Counted from the stretch's first letter, positions 1 to 8,564 are shown. The stretch is DNA of 34,822 nt from Phocaeicola plebeius (GCF_003437535.1 NZ_QSQT01000033.1:1-34822); one strand, 5' to 3'. The notes: generated by a model from the letters alone, not told the origin. Translations and numbers: made by a program.

Positions 1-88
1 TCTTTCTATTACGGGATAATGTTTAACTTGTCCAACTTTTTGGGGTCACTTCAATACAGGGCAGCTCCTTTCTCAAAACATGTCACGA

Positions 89-1927
89 TTAATTAGCGGA
101 ATTTCCATGCATATTCGTATTGGTAGAAAGTTCAGTAGAAGGTATCGGCACACGTAAATGACGCGAATAATCAAACACCTGCGTACCTGTCAGATTAGTC
201 TGTTCCACCTGAAGCGCATTTTTATTTTTCAAGTTATTCAGCACAATACTCTGATCCGGATCATTCGGATTATTGTACCATCTCATCAAGTTAAAGAATC
301 TCCAGCCTTCCCAATATAACTCTACAGAATATTCATGTTTCAGAATTCGGCGTACAGAATTTAACTCCATTCCTTCGCAAATAACATCTCCATTACTTCC
401 TACAACTCGACCAACCACAGGTTTCTGCTGAAGCAACTCATCCACAGTGGGCAATGTATTGCCTTTCAAATAATCATTACCTAAATCGGCTTCAGTTGTA
501 TTGAAAGCTTCCGTATTCTTATTCGCACGATCACGCACCATTTGGATGTATTTTTTAGCTGTTGCTTCATCATTATCAGCTTCCAAACAGCATTCTGCAT
601 ACATCAACAAAATATCAGAATAACGGATAAGACGATCATTAATACCACTCTGTTCTTTGCTTCTCACTTGGTCAAGACTATACTTACGACATCCGAACCA
701 TTTTCCTCTCCATTCATCAAATGTATCTCCAGAGAACAGCACTTCATAAGGAATCCAGTTACCAGATTTACCCAAGAAATTACAGCCGCCAGGTATATAC
801 ATACCCAAATAAGCACGAGGATCTATAATCTTTCCTGACGCATCACGTTCAAACTCATTATATAGCGCTAAAGAAGGCTGTCCATTCCACCATCTGGCAG
901 ACTCTGTAGAGTTTGGCGCACTCATTTCCAATTCACGAATTGTATTTTGTCCGGTTACTACCCAGTCATTCAGGTCACCATTAGCAGCAGGGTTAAATCC
1001 GTCTGTTTCTACACTTTGGCAGAACTGTACTTCAAACAAAGATTCAGCATTATTTTCATTATCTTCAGTCGCATTATCACGATAATTATCCATTAAAGAA
1101 TATTGATGAGAGTCGATAATTTGCCACAATACATCCTTTGCTAAAGCCCATTCGGCATCTCCAGCTTTTGCAGTTCCATCCAAAATCGGACGAGCCATAT
1201 ACGTTTTTGCCAAAAAGGCGAGTGCAGAACCTTTTGTAGCACGACCTTCATTTTCAGTTCCTTCGTACGACCAGTCTGAAAGCAAGTTTGCAGCATCCTG
1301 AAAATCTTTTACCATACGCTGGTAGATTGCACCCGGTTCAGCAGGTGGCAACATGTAATCTCCTTCACCGGTAGTCACATAATCACGGTCAGGAATTTCA
1401 TCTCCCCAGAAATAAACCAGATAGAAACGACTCAAACCTCTCAAGAATATAGCTTCACCTTTCAGTCTGTCATATAATTTTTTATCATCTTCATTATTCA
1501 AATCAAATGCTCCATCCTGATTTGCCTCCAATTTCTCGAGTGCAAGATTAGCTGCATACTGTAACACGTACAAATCCTGATAACACGTTGATACACTACC
1601 CAAATCCGCATTTACGTTGTATTGAGACAATCTTGCCGTTTCTGGTTCACCGGCAGCAGCTCCACTTGTAAACACATATTCATCACTACGTGCATTCAGC
1701 ATAAATGGCATCCATCGAGCCCATCCGCCAGCTCTTTGAAGAATGTTGTATGCACCATTAACTGCATATGTCAAATGTTCTTTCGTATTATAATATGTAG
1801 CTTCGTTATCTGCTGAAGGATTATTAAAATCCATGTCAGGCTCACATGAACTCATTGTCATTAATAAAGAGCCCAAACAAATACCCATATATGTTTTAAT
1901 ATGTTTCATAAAATTCCAATATTTCAT
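89..1927 (-). CDS. SusD/RagB-family outer-membrane glycan-binding lipoprotein
   Basis: This 612-residue protein is a SusD/RagB-type lipoprotein. Such proteins sit on the cell surface as a lid over a SusC channel and help capture oligosaccharides. The N-terminus has a hydrophobic stretch ending in a lipobox with Cys28 (MTMSSC). The body has the helical TPR-like SusD pattern, including a central 'FLRGLSRFYLVYFWG' segment, 'RYSDILLMYAECCLE', and a C-terminal 'ILKHEYSVELYWEGWRFFNLMRW' signature region near residues 535-560. It begins 6 bp after the susC stop, so the two are co-transcribed. An in-frame Met at residue 7 (first base 1909) would give a more typical signal peptide, so the exact start is uncertain. 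The ligand cannot be inferred. Downstream locus genes lie beyond the left edge. Confidence 0.95.
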   Translation of the reverse strand: MKYWNFMKHIKTYMGICLGSLLMTMSSCEPDMDFNNPSADNEATYYNTKEHLTYAVNGAYNILQRAGGWARWMPFMLNARSDEYVFTSGAAAGEPETARLSQYNVNADLGSVSTCYQDLYVLQYAANLALEKLEANQDGAFDLNNEDDKKLYDRLKGEAIFLRGLSRFYLVYFWGDEIPDRDYVTTGEGDYMLPPAEPGAIYQRMVKDFQDAANLLSDWSYEGTENEGRATKGSALAFLAKTYMARPILDGTAKAGDAEWALAKDVLWQIIDSHQYSLMDNYRDNATEDNENNAESLFEVQFCQSVETDGFNPAANGDLNDWVVTGQNTIRELEMSAPNSTESARWWNGQPSLALYNEFERDASGKIIDPRAYLGMYIPGGCNFLGKSGNWIPYEVLFSGDTFDEWRGKWFGCRKYSLDQVRSKEQSGINDRLIRYSDILLMYAECCLEADNDEATAKKYIQMVRDRANKNTEAFNTTEADLGNDYLKGNTLPTVDELLQQKPVVGRVVGSNGDVICEGMELNSVRRILKHEYSVELYWEGWRFFNLMRWYNNPNDPDQSIVLNNLKNKNALQVEQTNLTGTQVFDYSRHLRVPIPSTELSTNTNMHGNSAN

Positions 1928-1933
1928 TATTAC

Positions 1934-4900
1934 TTAAAATGTCAACTGCAAACCAGCAAAGAACTCACGATTTGCCCAATATGTATCTCCAGAGTAGTAA
2001 TATGCTCCATCTACACCACGATTCAAAGTAGAACCATTATTGGGGACTTGCGGGTCAAACATAGAATATCCTGTAATAGTGAACGGATTCTTTACACCCA
2101 GATACAAACGTAAAGATTCAATGTGTGCTTTTGAAATCAATGCTTTGTCAAAAGTATATCCCAAGGTAATACGATTGCAACGGAAATAAGAACCATTTTC
2201 AATAAAATAATCAGATGCCATAGTATGATTACCATTCGGGTCATTAAGTACGGCACGCGGTACATTCGTATTCACATTAGCAGGCAATGTGATTGTTTCA
2301 CCACCAGCTGTTGTAAAGGTCACATCTTCTGCACGGAAGCGGTTATTCATATCAGCCATCTGATTCTTTGCTGCATAACCACCCATCAGCTCAGTTTTCC
2401 AGTTATTATAAATTTGGTTTCCAAAGTCACCTTGCCATAACATTGAAAAATCAAATCCTTTGTATTCGGCTGTAATATTCAGGCCAAAAGAACAATTCGG
2501 TAAAGAAGAACCGATAAATGTTTTATCGTCATCCGTAATTTGTCCGTCACCGTTTACATCTACATATTTCAAATCTCCGGCAGCTGCAGAAGGCTGAAGA
2601 CGTTCTCCCTTGCTGTTTACATAATTAGCAGCTTCTTCATCTGTACGGAACAAGCCATCTGTCTTATAACCCCAGAATTGCGCTACAGGCTGTCCGACTA
2701 CAGTCATTGTCACATTACCTGTACTACAAGCACCACCAGCAAGTGAAGCATTGTCACCCAAACTTGTTACTTCATTACGATAAAGAGAGAAGTTAGGAGA
2801 AATCGTTAATTTTACATCACCAATCTGTTCACGATAAGTAGCTGAAAGTTCAATACCCCAGTTTTTCATACTACCCACATTAGAATACATGGTATTAATA
2901 TTACCTGTAGATTTAGGCAACTGTACGGCAAGTAACATATCGGTCGTTTTACGATTATAATAATCGAAAACCAAACTGAATTTATTATTAAACATATCAA
3001 GGTCGAAACCTACACCCGCATCTCTGGTTGTTTCCCACGACAGATCAGGATTTGCAAAGTTTTCAATCAATGGTGCTGATGCATTAGAAGAGCTTCCTTC
3101 CGGATTAATCTGGCCAGGACCAAATGTGTAATATCTGTTGTCTGTTTCAACAACTGACTGATAATCATATCGTCCTACCGCATTGGCACTACCAATCCAA
3201 CCTAATGTGGCACGGATTTTCAAATTATTCAGCCAGCTGGAAGTTGCGTCTTTCATCCAAGACTCTTCACTGATTCTCCATCCCACAGAGAATGAAGGGA
3301 AATATCCCCAACGATTACCTTTTTTAAATTTAGAAGACTCATCAGCACGGAAGTTAGCAGTAATCATATACTTACTATTGTAAGAATACATAACTCTGGC
3401 CAAATAAGAAAAATATGCTTCGTTATATTGTGAACTAGTTACGTTCTGACTATCTGGGTAACGACTCTCTGGACCAAAGTCTGAATATTCATTACTACGT
3501 CCTGAAACGCCCGTAGACCATCCATCAAACTTTTCAGAAACCATACCGACAACTCCTGACAAATTATGTACATCATTAAAGGTCTTATCAAAGGTCAGCA
3601 AGTTTTCAATAATTTCATGTCCGCTGCCTCCTTTTGTCGTACTCTGAGAATTATAAGCCTGCTTTCCGTTAGCTGTTCCAAGATCATATTCCGGAATCAA
3701 AGTTGCATCATTGTTTCTTGCAAATGAGTAAGTATAAGTCAAACGATATTTCAACCAGTCAAAAATCTTTATTTCACCAAATATACTTCCCAAAGCGCTA
3801 ATTGAACGATTACGAATTTTTTCATTTCTCAAGAACCAGATTTGATTCACCAAGTCATTTCCATCACGACCATTATTACCAGTCAAGAAGAAACTACCAT
3901 CTTCATTGTATACCGGAAGGTTAGAAGGTGTTTGGAGAGTATTCATCAGCGAAGCACCTGTAAAACCATTGGTTCTACTATAATTAGCAAATATACGTCC
4001 ACCATAAGTAAAACGGCCTACGGTACCTTGTACATTAGCATAAATATTATCCGCTTTCACATCTTCCGTATGCATCTGATCATCATTGTCAGCATGAGTA
4101 GCTCCAATACGATAGCTGGCATATTTGCTACCTCCACTCACTGACAAGTCGTATTTCTGATAGTTGGTATTGCAGAAATACTCATCCCACCAGTCTGTAC
4201 TTCCAAGCGGATTGCTCGGAGTAGCTACTCCTGTTGGAACTGTTTTATTCCATGTTCCATTCGCAATTGCAGTAGCATCAGAAGAATTATAGTAAAGTTC
4301 ATTTACGTAAACTGCATAATCATACGGATTAAGCATATCTACTTTGCTGGTGTTTGAACCAAAACCGGCATACGCATTAAAGCTAACTTTCGGTTTTCCT
4401 TCTGCTCCTTTCTTTGTAGTAACCACAATCACACCATTGGCACCACGCACACCATAAATTGCACATGAAGCCGCATCCTTCAAAACCTGGATAGATTCTA
4501 TTTCATTATCATTAGGAATGTTTCCTGATGCATCAATGATACCATCTACCACCCACAACGGATCTGTACTACCTGTAATTGAAGAGGTACCACGAATACG
4601 AATCTTTCCACCTGATACATTCACACCGGCTGTACTTCCTTGCAAAGCATCTGTAATACCTCCCGGAGATTTTAAAACTTCCTTCGGACTCAATGTGGCA
4701 ATAGCAGAAGTCAAATCTTCCTTTTTCTGTGTACCATAGCCCACTACGACCACATTATCGAGTAACTGTGTATCTTCTGTTAATGTTACAGTTAAATCGG
4801 TTTTACCTGCAACCGCGATTTCCTGAGTTTTATATCCTACAAAAGAAACTACTATAACAGAATTGGAAGGCAAATTTAAAGTAAAACCTCCTTCAAAGTC

Positions 4901-5077
4901 TGTAATTGTACCATTGGTTGTACCCTTTTGAAGCACACTTGCACCTATAACAGATTCCCCAGCTCCATCTTTCACAATACCTTTTACGGTAATATTTTGT
5001 GACAAAGCCCATAAAGGAATCATACAAAACAACATGAATAGCCATATCAGGCGTAATCTAAATAAGTTTTTCATCAT
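1934..5077 (-). CDS. SusC/RagA-family TonB-dependent outer-membrane transporter
   Basis: This is a TonB-linked outer-membrane channel of about 1047 residues that imports oligosaccharides with its SusD partner. After a signal peptide come a carboxypeptidase-regulatory-like domain ('VKGIVKDGAGESVIGASV'), a TonB-box-like stretch ('DNVVVVGYGTQKK'), a plug domain ('VLKDAASCAIYGVRGANGVI') and a long beta-barrel ending in Phe ('FFAGLQLTF'). The reading frame is open upstream to 5122. The Met-Met pair at 5077/5074 is preferred because it directly precedes the positively charged signal-peptide start. The size fits the family. No sensor, anti-sigma or hybrid two-component gene for it is in the window. 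A -7 box lies about 225 bp upstream, implying a long leader. Confidence 0.96.
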   Translation of the reverse strand: MMKNLFRLRLIWLFMLFCMIPLWALSQNITVKGIVKDGAGESVIGASVLQKGTTNGTITDFEGGFTLNLPSNSVIVVSFVGYKTQEIAVAGKTDLTVTLTEDTQLLDNVVVVGYGTQKKEDLTSAIATLSPKEVLKSPGGITDALQGSTAGVNVSGGKIRIRGTSSITGSTDPLWVVDGIIDASGNIPNDNEIESIQVLKDAASCAIYGVRGANGVIVVTTKKGAEGKPKVSFNAYAGFGSNTSKVDMLNPYDYAVYVNELYYNSSDATAIANGTWNKTVPTGVATPSNPLGSTDWWDEYFCNTNYQKYDLSVSGGSKYASYRIGATHADNDDQMHTEDVKADNIYANVQGTVGRFTYGGRIFANYSRTNGFTGASLMNTLQTPSNLPVYNEDGSFFLTGNNGRDGNDLVNQIWFLRNEKIRNRSISALGSIFGEIKIFDWLKYRLTYTYSFARNNDATLIPEYDLGTANGKQAYNSQSTTKGGSGHEIIENLLTFDKTFNDVHNLSGVVGMVSEKFDGWSTGVSGRSNEYSDFGPESRYPDSQNVTSSQYNEAYFSYLARVMYSYNSKYMITANFRADESSKFKKGNRWGYFPSFSVGWRISEESWMKDATSSWLNNLKIRATLGWIGSANAVGRYDYQSVVETDNRYYTFGPGQINPEGSSSNASAPLIENFANPDLSWETTRDAGVGFDLDMFNNKFSLVFDYYNRKTTDMLLAVQLPKSTGNINTMYSNVGSMKNWGIELSATYREQIGDVKLTISPNFSLYRNEVTSLGDNASLAGGACSTGNVTMTVVGQPVAQFWGYKTDGLFRTDEEAANYVNSKGERLQPSAAAGDLKYVDVNGDGQITDDDKTFIGSSLPNCSFGLNITAEYKGFDFSMLWQGDFGNQIYNNWKTELMGGYAAKNQMADMNNRFRAEDVTFTTAGGETITLPANVNTNVPRAVLNDPNGNHTMASDYFIENGSYFRCNRITLGYTFDKALISKAHIESLRLYLGVKNPFTITGYSMFDPQVPNNGSTLNRGVDGAYYYSGDTYWANREFFAGLQLTF

Positions 5078-5122
5078 ATTTGTATGTTTAATAGTTAATG
5101 AAATATTTATATGAATTGTCAT

Positions 5123-5301
5123 TTACGAATAGAAGGTTTATTACTTAAGCAACATACTTAATGACTACCCTAATCCAATCAAAGAGATAGTCAATAGAAT
5201 ATATTAACTAATAACTTACCTGGTATCTTTCATTTTCCCGACTTTAGTGTCCATAGGCATTTCATTTAAGATTATACATTTATAAATCATTTGATGTAAT
5301 G
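5123..5301 (-). promoter_or_regulatory. Probable long 5' leader of the susCD transcript
   Basis: No gene is visible between the susC start and the upstream -7 box at 5302-5309. If that box is used, this AT-rich stretch is a leader of about 200 nt. It contains only a small GACTA/TAGTC stem around 5163-5192. Long leaders are common for Bacteroides glycan-uptake operons, but no specific riboswitch or antisense RNA was recognised. Confidence 0.4.
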
Positions 5302-5309
5302 CAAATGTA
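5302..5309 (-). promoter_or_regulatory. Candidate -7 box of the susCD promoter
   Basis: The minus strand reads TACATTTG, a full match to the Bacteroides -7 consensus TAnnTTTG. No good TTG -33 element stands 19-22 bp upstream. That fits an activator-dependent promoter but lowers confidence. Confidence 0.45.
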
Positions 5310-5353
5310 AATCTTAATGAACGAAAGGAATTATACCATATTACCAACACCTA

Positions 5354-5490
5354 TGTTACATGTTACATCATTATCCCGTGTGTAACATTTTCTTTATTCT
5401 ACGATACATTTAGGCTGTACAACATAAAAAGAAGGGCCCCATCTTTTACACAATCTTAATTTCTATACACAAACGTAACTTTGTGTTACA
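5354..5490. repeat. Four copies of TGTTACA upstream of susC
   Basis: TGTTACA occurs at 5354-5360 and 5361-5367 (direct, abutting), inverted as TGTAACA at 5381-5387, and again at 5484-5490. The first three lie 45-80 bp upstream of the candidate susC -7 box, a plausible position for activator binding. No regulator in the window can be tied to them. Confidence 0.4.
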
Positions 5491-5494
5491 TATC

Positions 5495-5626
5495 AAACAC
5501 AAAGGCGCTCGACTCCAAACGCAAGTACATTTCAATTAAAACGCCTTTGCGTTTCAACTAAAACGCAAGTGCATTTAAAACAAAACGCAAGGACGTTTGA
5601 CTTCAAGCGCCCTTGCGTTTTGTTTA
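5495..5626. repeat. Six-unit 22-bp tandem array of self-complementary repeats
   Basis: Six consecutive 22-bp units start at 5495, 5517, 5539, 5561, 5583 and 5605. Most begin AAACGCAAG or AAACGCC and carry an internal GCNTTT/GCGTTT, so each is close to palindromic. The copies are diverged at the 3' half but the period is exact. Adjacent units pair into hairpins, the strongest being CAAAACGCAAGG with CCTTGCGTTTTG. The array fills most of the space between the antiporter gene and the susC control region. It has no CRISPR-like split into constant repeat and variable spacer, and no cas genes are nearby. Confidence 0.8.
5581..5622 (-). terminator. Hairpin terminator after the fluoride antiporter gene
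   Basis: A perfect 12-bp inverted repeat, CAAAACGCAAGG at 5581-5592 and CCTTGCGTTTTG at 5611-5622, is separated by 18 bp. Read on the minus strand it is followed by TTTTAAA, as expected for an intrinsic terminator, 30 bp beyond the antiporter stop codon. It is built from the last two units of the 22-bp array. Confidence 0.65.
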
Positions 5627-5651
5627 TAAAAGAAACCACCGTGATAAATCA

Positions 5652-6929
5652 CTATTCCGCAAGCGTTTTTCCCTTCCTACGAGAATAAGCCAAATGTTTC
5701 GGACTGCCAATCAGCTGAGCTGTATAAATGCCGGTATGACCGGAGAAAAGATAAGCTATTACACAAGCTATGCCTAAATAAAGACCTGGCTCTGCCCCGA
5801 AAAGCTCAATTCCCATCAGTGTACAAGCAATGGGGGTATTGGTTGCTCCGGCAAACACTGCCACAAAACCAATGCCAGCCAATAGCCCCATCGGAAGGGG
5901 TACCACAGCCGACAACGCACTGCCTAAGGTAGCTCCCACAAAGAACAGAGGAGTAACTTCACCTCCCTTGAATCCGACTCCAATAGTGAAGGTCGTAAAC
6001 AGAATCTTCAGCAGAAAATCATACCACATCTGCTGTTCCGTGAACGAAGCCACAATGGTAGGTACACCCAAACCGATATATTTCGTCGTTCCCATCATCC
6101 AGACAGCTTCGGCAATCACAAGTCCTCCTATCAGCGGACGGAAAGGCGGATAACTGATGCGCTTGGCCATTCCTGACCAAAAACCGATGGAACGTGAAAA
6201 CAGCATGGCTGCCAATCCGAAAAGAATACCTGCACCAATGGTCCACAACAAATTGGATGCATCCGGAAAAGGAACTTCAGGAACTACATAATGCGTATGC
6301 TCCACTCCCCACGCATGACAAACCATGCTGGCTACGGCAGCTGAAAGGAAACTCGGCAAAATGGCCTCATAACGCATGCGTCCCACCACAATGACCTCCA
6401 ATCCAAAAACGGCTCCAGCCAATGGGGTACCAAATACAGAAGCAAAACCTGCACTGATTCCGATAGCTACCATCAGACGATGATCTCTGCGACGCATACG
6501 GAACAGACGGGAAAACTGGTCGGCTATGGCTCCTCCCATCTGTACCCCGGTGCCCTCTCGTCCGGCAGAACCACCGAACAAATGAGTTAATACAGTCCCG
6601 ATATATACTAACGGAGCCATACGGAAAGGAATAATGTCATGTGGTGAACGGATTTCCTCAATCAGGTAATTGTTTCCCCGGGAAGCCGTTCCTGCCCAAT
6701 AATGATACATCAAGCCGATAAGCAAACCAGCCACAGGCAAAAGAGCAATTATCCACAGATGATGTTCACGATACTGCGTGGCCCACTCCAGAGATACTAA
6801 CAGCAAGGCAGAAGCCGAACCTATACAAGCCCCTGACAAAACTGAAAGGAAAAGCCACTTACATAAATAAAGGAGTAAAGGAAGCTGTTCAAACTTCCAC
6901 CAGTAGTTCTGATTTCTTAAAGTCTTCAT
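5652..6929 (-). CDS. eriC: CLC-F-type fluoride/proton antiporter
   Basis: This 425-residue membrane protein of the CLC family is predicted to export fluoride in exchange for protons. Key signs are the GREGT motif with gating Glu125 ('GSAGREGTGVQMGG', residues 120-133) and 'GNNYLIEEI' at 85-93, where chloride-type CLCs have GSGIP. The Asn-containing GN motif and GREGT in place of GREGP are marks of the fluoride-selective branch. The later 'GVGFKGGEVTPLFFVGA' and 'VAVFAGATNTPIA' segments are usual CLC signatures, and no cytoplasmic CBS domains follow. The upstream leader contains a fluoride riboswitch, which independently supports fluoride as the substrate. It is a single-gene unit with its own promoter and terminator. 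The start ATG is the first Met of the open frame, about 120 nt after the aptamer. Confidence 0.94.
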   Translation of the reverse strand: MKTLRNQNYWWKFEQLPLLLYLCKWLFLSVLSGACIGSASALLLVSLEWATQYREHHLWIIALLPVAGLLIGLMYHYWAGTASRGNNYLIEEIRSPHDIIPFRMAPLVYIGTVLTHLFGGSAGREGTGVQMGGAIADQFSRLFRMRRRDHRLMVAIGISAGFASVFGTPLAGAVFGLEVIVVGRMRYEAILPSFLSAAVASMVCHAWGVEHTHYVVPEVPFPDASNLLWTIGAGILFGLAAMLFSRSIGFWSGMAKRISYPPFRPLIGGLVIAEAVWMMGTTKYIGLGVPTIVASFTEQQMWYDFLLKILFTTFTIGVGFKGGEVTPLFFVGATLGSALSAVVPLPMGLLAGIGFVAVFAGATNTPIACTLMGIELFGAEPGLYLGIACVIAYLFSGHTGIYTAQLIGSPKHLAYSRRKGKTLAE

Positions 6930-6945
6930 ATTTTTCTAAGTTTTC

Positions 6946-7012
6946 TTGTATCCATTATCTCAAGTTTTCGCAAAAACCAAAGCCCGAACTCTTTCACACA
7001 GCATGGATACAA
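6946..7012 (-). promoter_or_regulatory. Leader inverted repeat between fluoride aptamer and eriC start
   Basis: The two arms TTGTATCCAT (6946-6955) and ATGGATACAA (7003-7012) are perfectly complementary and enclose 47 nt, in the leader just upstream of the start codon. A purine-rich GGGAGGA lies immediately beyond the distal arm. This may be part of the riboswitch expression platform, switching structure near the ribosome entry site, but the mechanism is inferred only. Confidence 0.5.
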
Positions 7013-7050
7013 ATATAGTCCTCCCTGCCGGTCCTAAAAAGAGACCTGCT

Positions 7051-7108
7051 CTGGTAGGAACTATCAGCTACTTCATTAGCGGTTTATCACAGGGAAGTCC
7101 CATTCCCT
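7051..7108 (-). promoter_or_regulatory. Fluoride riboswitch aptamer (crcB RNA motif)
   Basis: Read on the minus strand, this stretch matches the fluoride-sensing aptamer in order. A GGGA/UCCC stem closes a loop with AUGGGAC. Then come the AAACCGC joining segment, a GCUA/UAGC hairpin, and the conserved UGAU..UCCUAC tail. The loop GGGAC can pair with GUUCC in the tail, giving the 5-bp pseudoknot typical of the class. The aptamer sits 7 to 15 nt after the predicted transcription start and directly upstream of a fluoride-type CLC gene. Known members switch the gene on when fluoride binds. What the expression platform does here is not clear. Confidence 0.93.
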
Positions 7109-7126
7109 TGATTCGAAAATCGGCTG

Positions 7127-7134
7127 CAAAGATA
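7127..7134 (-). promoter_or_regulatory. -7 box of the eriC promoter
   Basis: The minus strand reads TATCTTTG, matching TAnnTTTG. Transcription would start near 7120, just before the fluoride aptamer, giving a leader of about 190 nt. No clear -33 element is present. Confidence 0.7.
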
Positions 7135-7153
7135 TAATAAAATCCACAAACAT

Positions 7154-7188
7154 AAAAAAACTGTTCCCCGACTCTCGTCGGAGAACAG
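7154..7188 (-). terminator. Intrinsic terminator for galE
   Basis: The arms CTGTTCCCCGAC (7161-7172) and GTCGGAGAACAG (7177-7188) pair with one mismatch around a TCTC loop. On the minus strand the stem is followed by seven T residues (7160-7154), a textbook terminator for the galE transcript, and it insulates the eriC promoter. Confidence 0.88.
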
Positions 7189-7383
7189 CCACAACACAAA
7201 CACAAAATAAAACACGACAAAACTACTATGCAAAAATACAACTCTCTGCTTTCATTTCAGATGAAAATCAGCTGCCGTTCATTATCTATATCACATACAC
7301 AAGAACCACAAGAGCTGTATATTACATGTAACGTTCATAAAATATCTTTAGTTCAGTATTTTTTATTTTATTAAGAATTCAAA
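7189..7383. other. Gene-free galE 3' region
   Basis: AT-rich sequence between the galE stop and its terminator. Apart from a small TTTCAT/ATGAAA stem near 7250-7267, nothing was recognised. It would form a 3' untranslated region of about 200 nt. Confidence 0.5.
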
Positions 7384-8418
7384 TCACATGATACCTTTTT
7401 CACGAAGGTGAACCTGCCAATTCCATGCAGAACGCAAGGTATCTTCGATAGAAGTTTCAGCTTTCCATCCCAATTCAGAGTTTGCATAAGAAGGATCGGC
7501 CCAAACTTTCACAATATCACCTGCACGACGAGGAGCAATCTGATAATTCAGTTTCACGCCGGTAGATTCTTCAAACTTGTGAATCAGCTCCAATACAGAA
7601 AGACCACGACCAGTACCAATATTAAATACTTCTACTTTATCTTTCTGCTTATCTTCCAAAATACGGTTCATGGCAATTACGTGTGCTTTTGCCAAATCTA
7701 CTACGTAAATGTAGTCACGGATACAAGAACCGTCAGGAGTATCATAATCATCACCGAATACGCTCAGTTTTTCACGGATACCCATTGCAGTCTGAGTAAG
7801 ATATGGAATCAGATTCTGCGGTACTCCAAGCGGAAGTTCACCAATTAAGGCAGTTGGATGTGCACCAATCGGATTGAAATAACGCAACATTACAGCATGA
7901 ATAGGAGAACCAGAAGTAATTGTATCACGAATAATTTCTTCGTTAATCTGCTTCGTATTACCGTATGGAGATTCAGCTTTCTTAATAGGAGCAGCTTCTG
8001 TTACAGGCAATACATCCGGCTGACCGTATACCGTACAAGAAGAAGAGAAAATAATACCTTTTATTCCATGTTTCGGCATCAGTTCCAATAAGTTAATCAA
8101 AGAAACCAAGTTGTTACGATAATACAGCAACGGTTTCTGAACAGACTCACCTACAGCCTTGCTTGCTGCAAAATGAATGATTCCCTGGATACCAGGATAT
8201 TTAGTAAATACGTTATTCAGACCTTCGTAATCAAGACAATCTACTTTTTCAAAAGCCGGGCGCACACCTGAAATCTGTTCGATGCTATCCACCACATCAG
8301 CGCGCGAATTGGAAAGATTGTCTACAATTACCACTTCGTAACCGCTATTCTGCAATTCAACCACAGTATGAGAACCAATGTATCCGGTTCCACCTGTCAC
8401 GAGAATTCTTTTTTTCAT
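7384..8418 (-). CDS. galE: UDP-glucose 4-epimerase
   Basis: This 344-residue enzyme interconverts UDP-galactose and UDP-glucose in the cytoplasm, serving the Leland pathway of galactose use and supplying sugar nucleotides for surface glycans. It is an extended short-chain dehydrogenase. The NAD-binding GGTGYIGSHT motif is at residues 9-18, the catalytic YGNTK (Tyr152, Lys156) follows, 'FSSSCTVYG' precedes it, and the epimerase 'RYFNPIGAHPTALIGE' and 'GSCIRDYIYVVDLA' blocks come later. Length is normal for GalE. The gene stands alone, with a -7 box about 60 bp upstream and a strong terminator downstream. An epimerase for N-acetylated sugars is possible, but the motifs fit GalE best. Confidence 0.96.
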   Translation of the reverse strand: MKKRILVTGGTGYIGSHTVVELQNSGYEVVIVDNLSNSRADVVDSIEQISGVRPAFEKVDCLDYEGLNNVFTKYPGIQGIIHFAASKAVGESVQKPLLYYRNNLVSLINLLELMPKHGIKGIIFSSSCTVYGQPDVLPVTEAAPIKKAESPYGNTKQINEEIIRDTITSGSPIHAVMLRYFNPIGAHPTALIGELPLGVPQNLIPYLTQTAMGIREKLSVFGDDYDTPDGSCIRDYIYVVDLAKAHVIAMNRILEDKQKDKVEVFNIGTGRGLSVLELIHKFEESTGVKLNYQIAPRRAGDIVKVWADPSYANSELGWKAETSIEDTLRSAWNWQVHLREKGIM

Positions 8419-8476
8419 AACACTAAGGTTTATCTTATAATTAACTCCTTTATTAAAGTCATTTACTATATCTCTA

Positions 8477-8484
8477 CAAAAGTA
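8477..8484 (-). promoter_or_regulatory. -7 box of the galE promoter
   Basis: The minus strand reads TACTTTTG, a match to TAnnTTTG, 58 bp upstream of the galE start. No obvious -33 TTG was found. Confidence 0.55.
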
Positions 8485-8520
8485 GAAAAAAGGATTGAAT
8501 TGTCCATGTACCTCTCATTA

Positions 8521-8564
8521 AAAAATTAAAAAAGTGTTACCCGCCATGTGACGGATAACACTTT
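8521..8564 (-). terminator. Terminator of the rnf operon
   Basis: AAAGTGTTACCCG (8531-8543) and CGGATAACACTTT (8552-8564) form a long stem with one G-U type mismatch. On the minus strand it is followed by a T-rich run (8530-8521). It lies about 30 bp after the rnfA stop. Confidence 0.85.

Noticed and set aside
5495..5626. Possible CRISPR array
   Set aside because: The 22-bp units are contiguous with no constant repeat and variable spacer pattern, and no cas genes are nearby.
7051..7108. Cobalamin riboswitch reading of the eriC leader
   Set aside because: It lacks the B12-box, and the pseudoknot and AACCGC/UGAU..CCUAC order fit the fluoride class instead.
6946..7137. Plus-strand open frame of 63 residues
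   Set aside because: It lies antisense across the fluoride riboswitch leader, whose conserved RNA structure explains the sequence.
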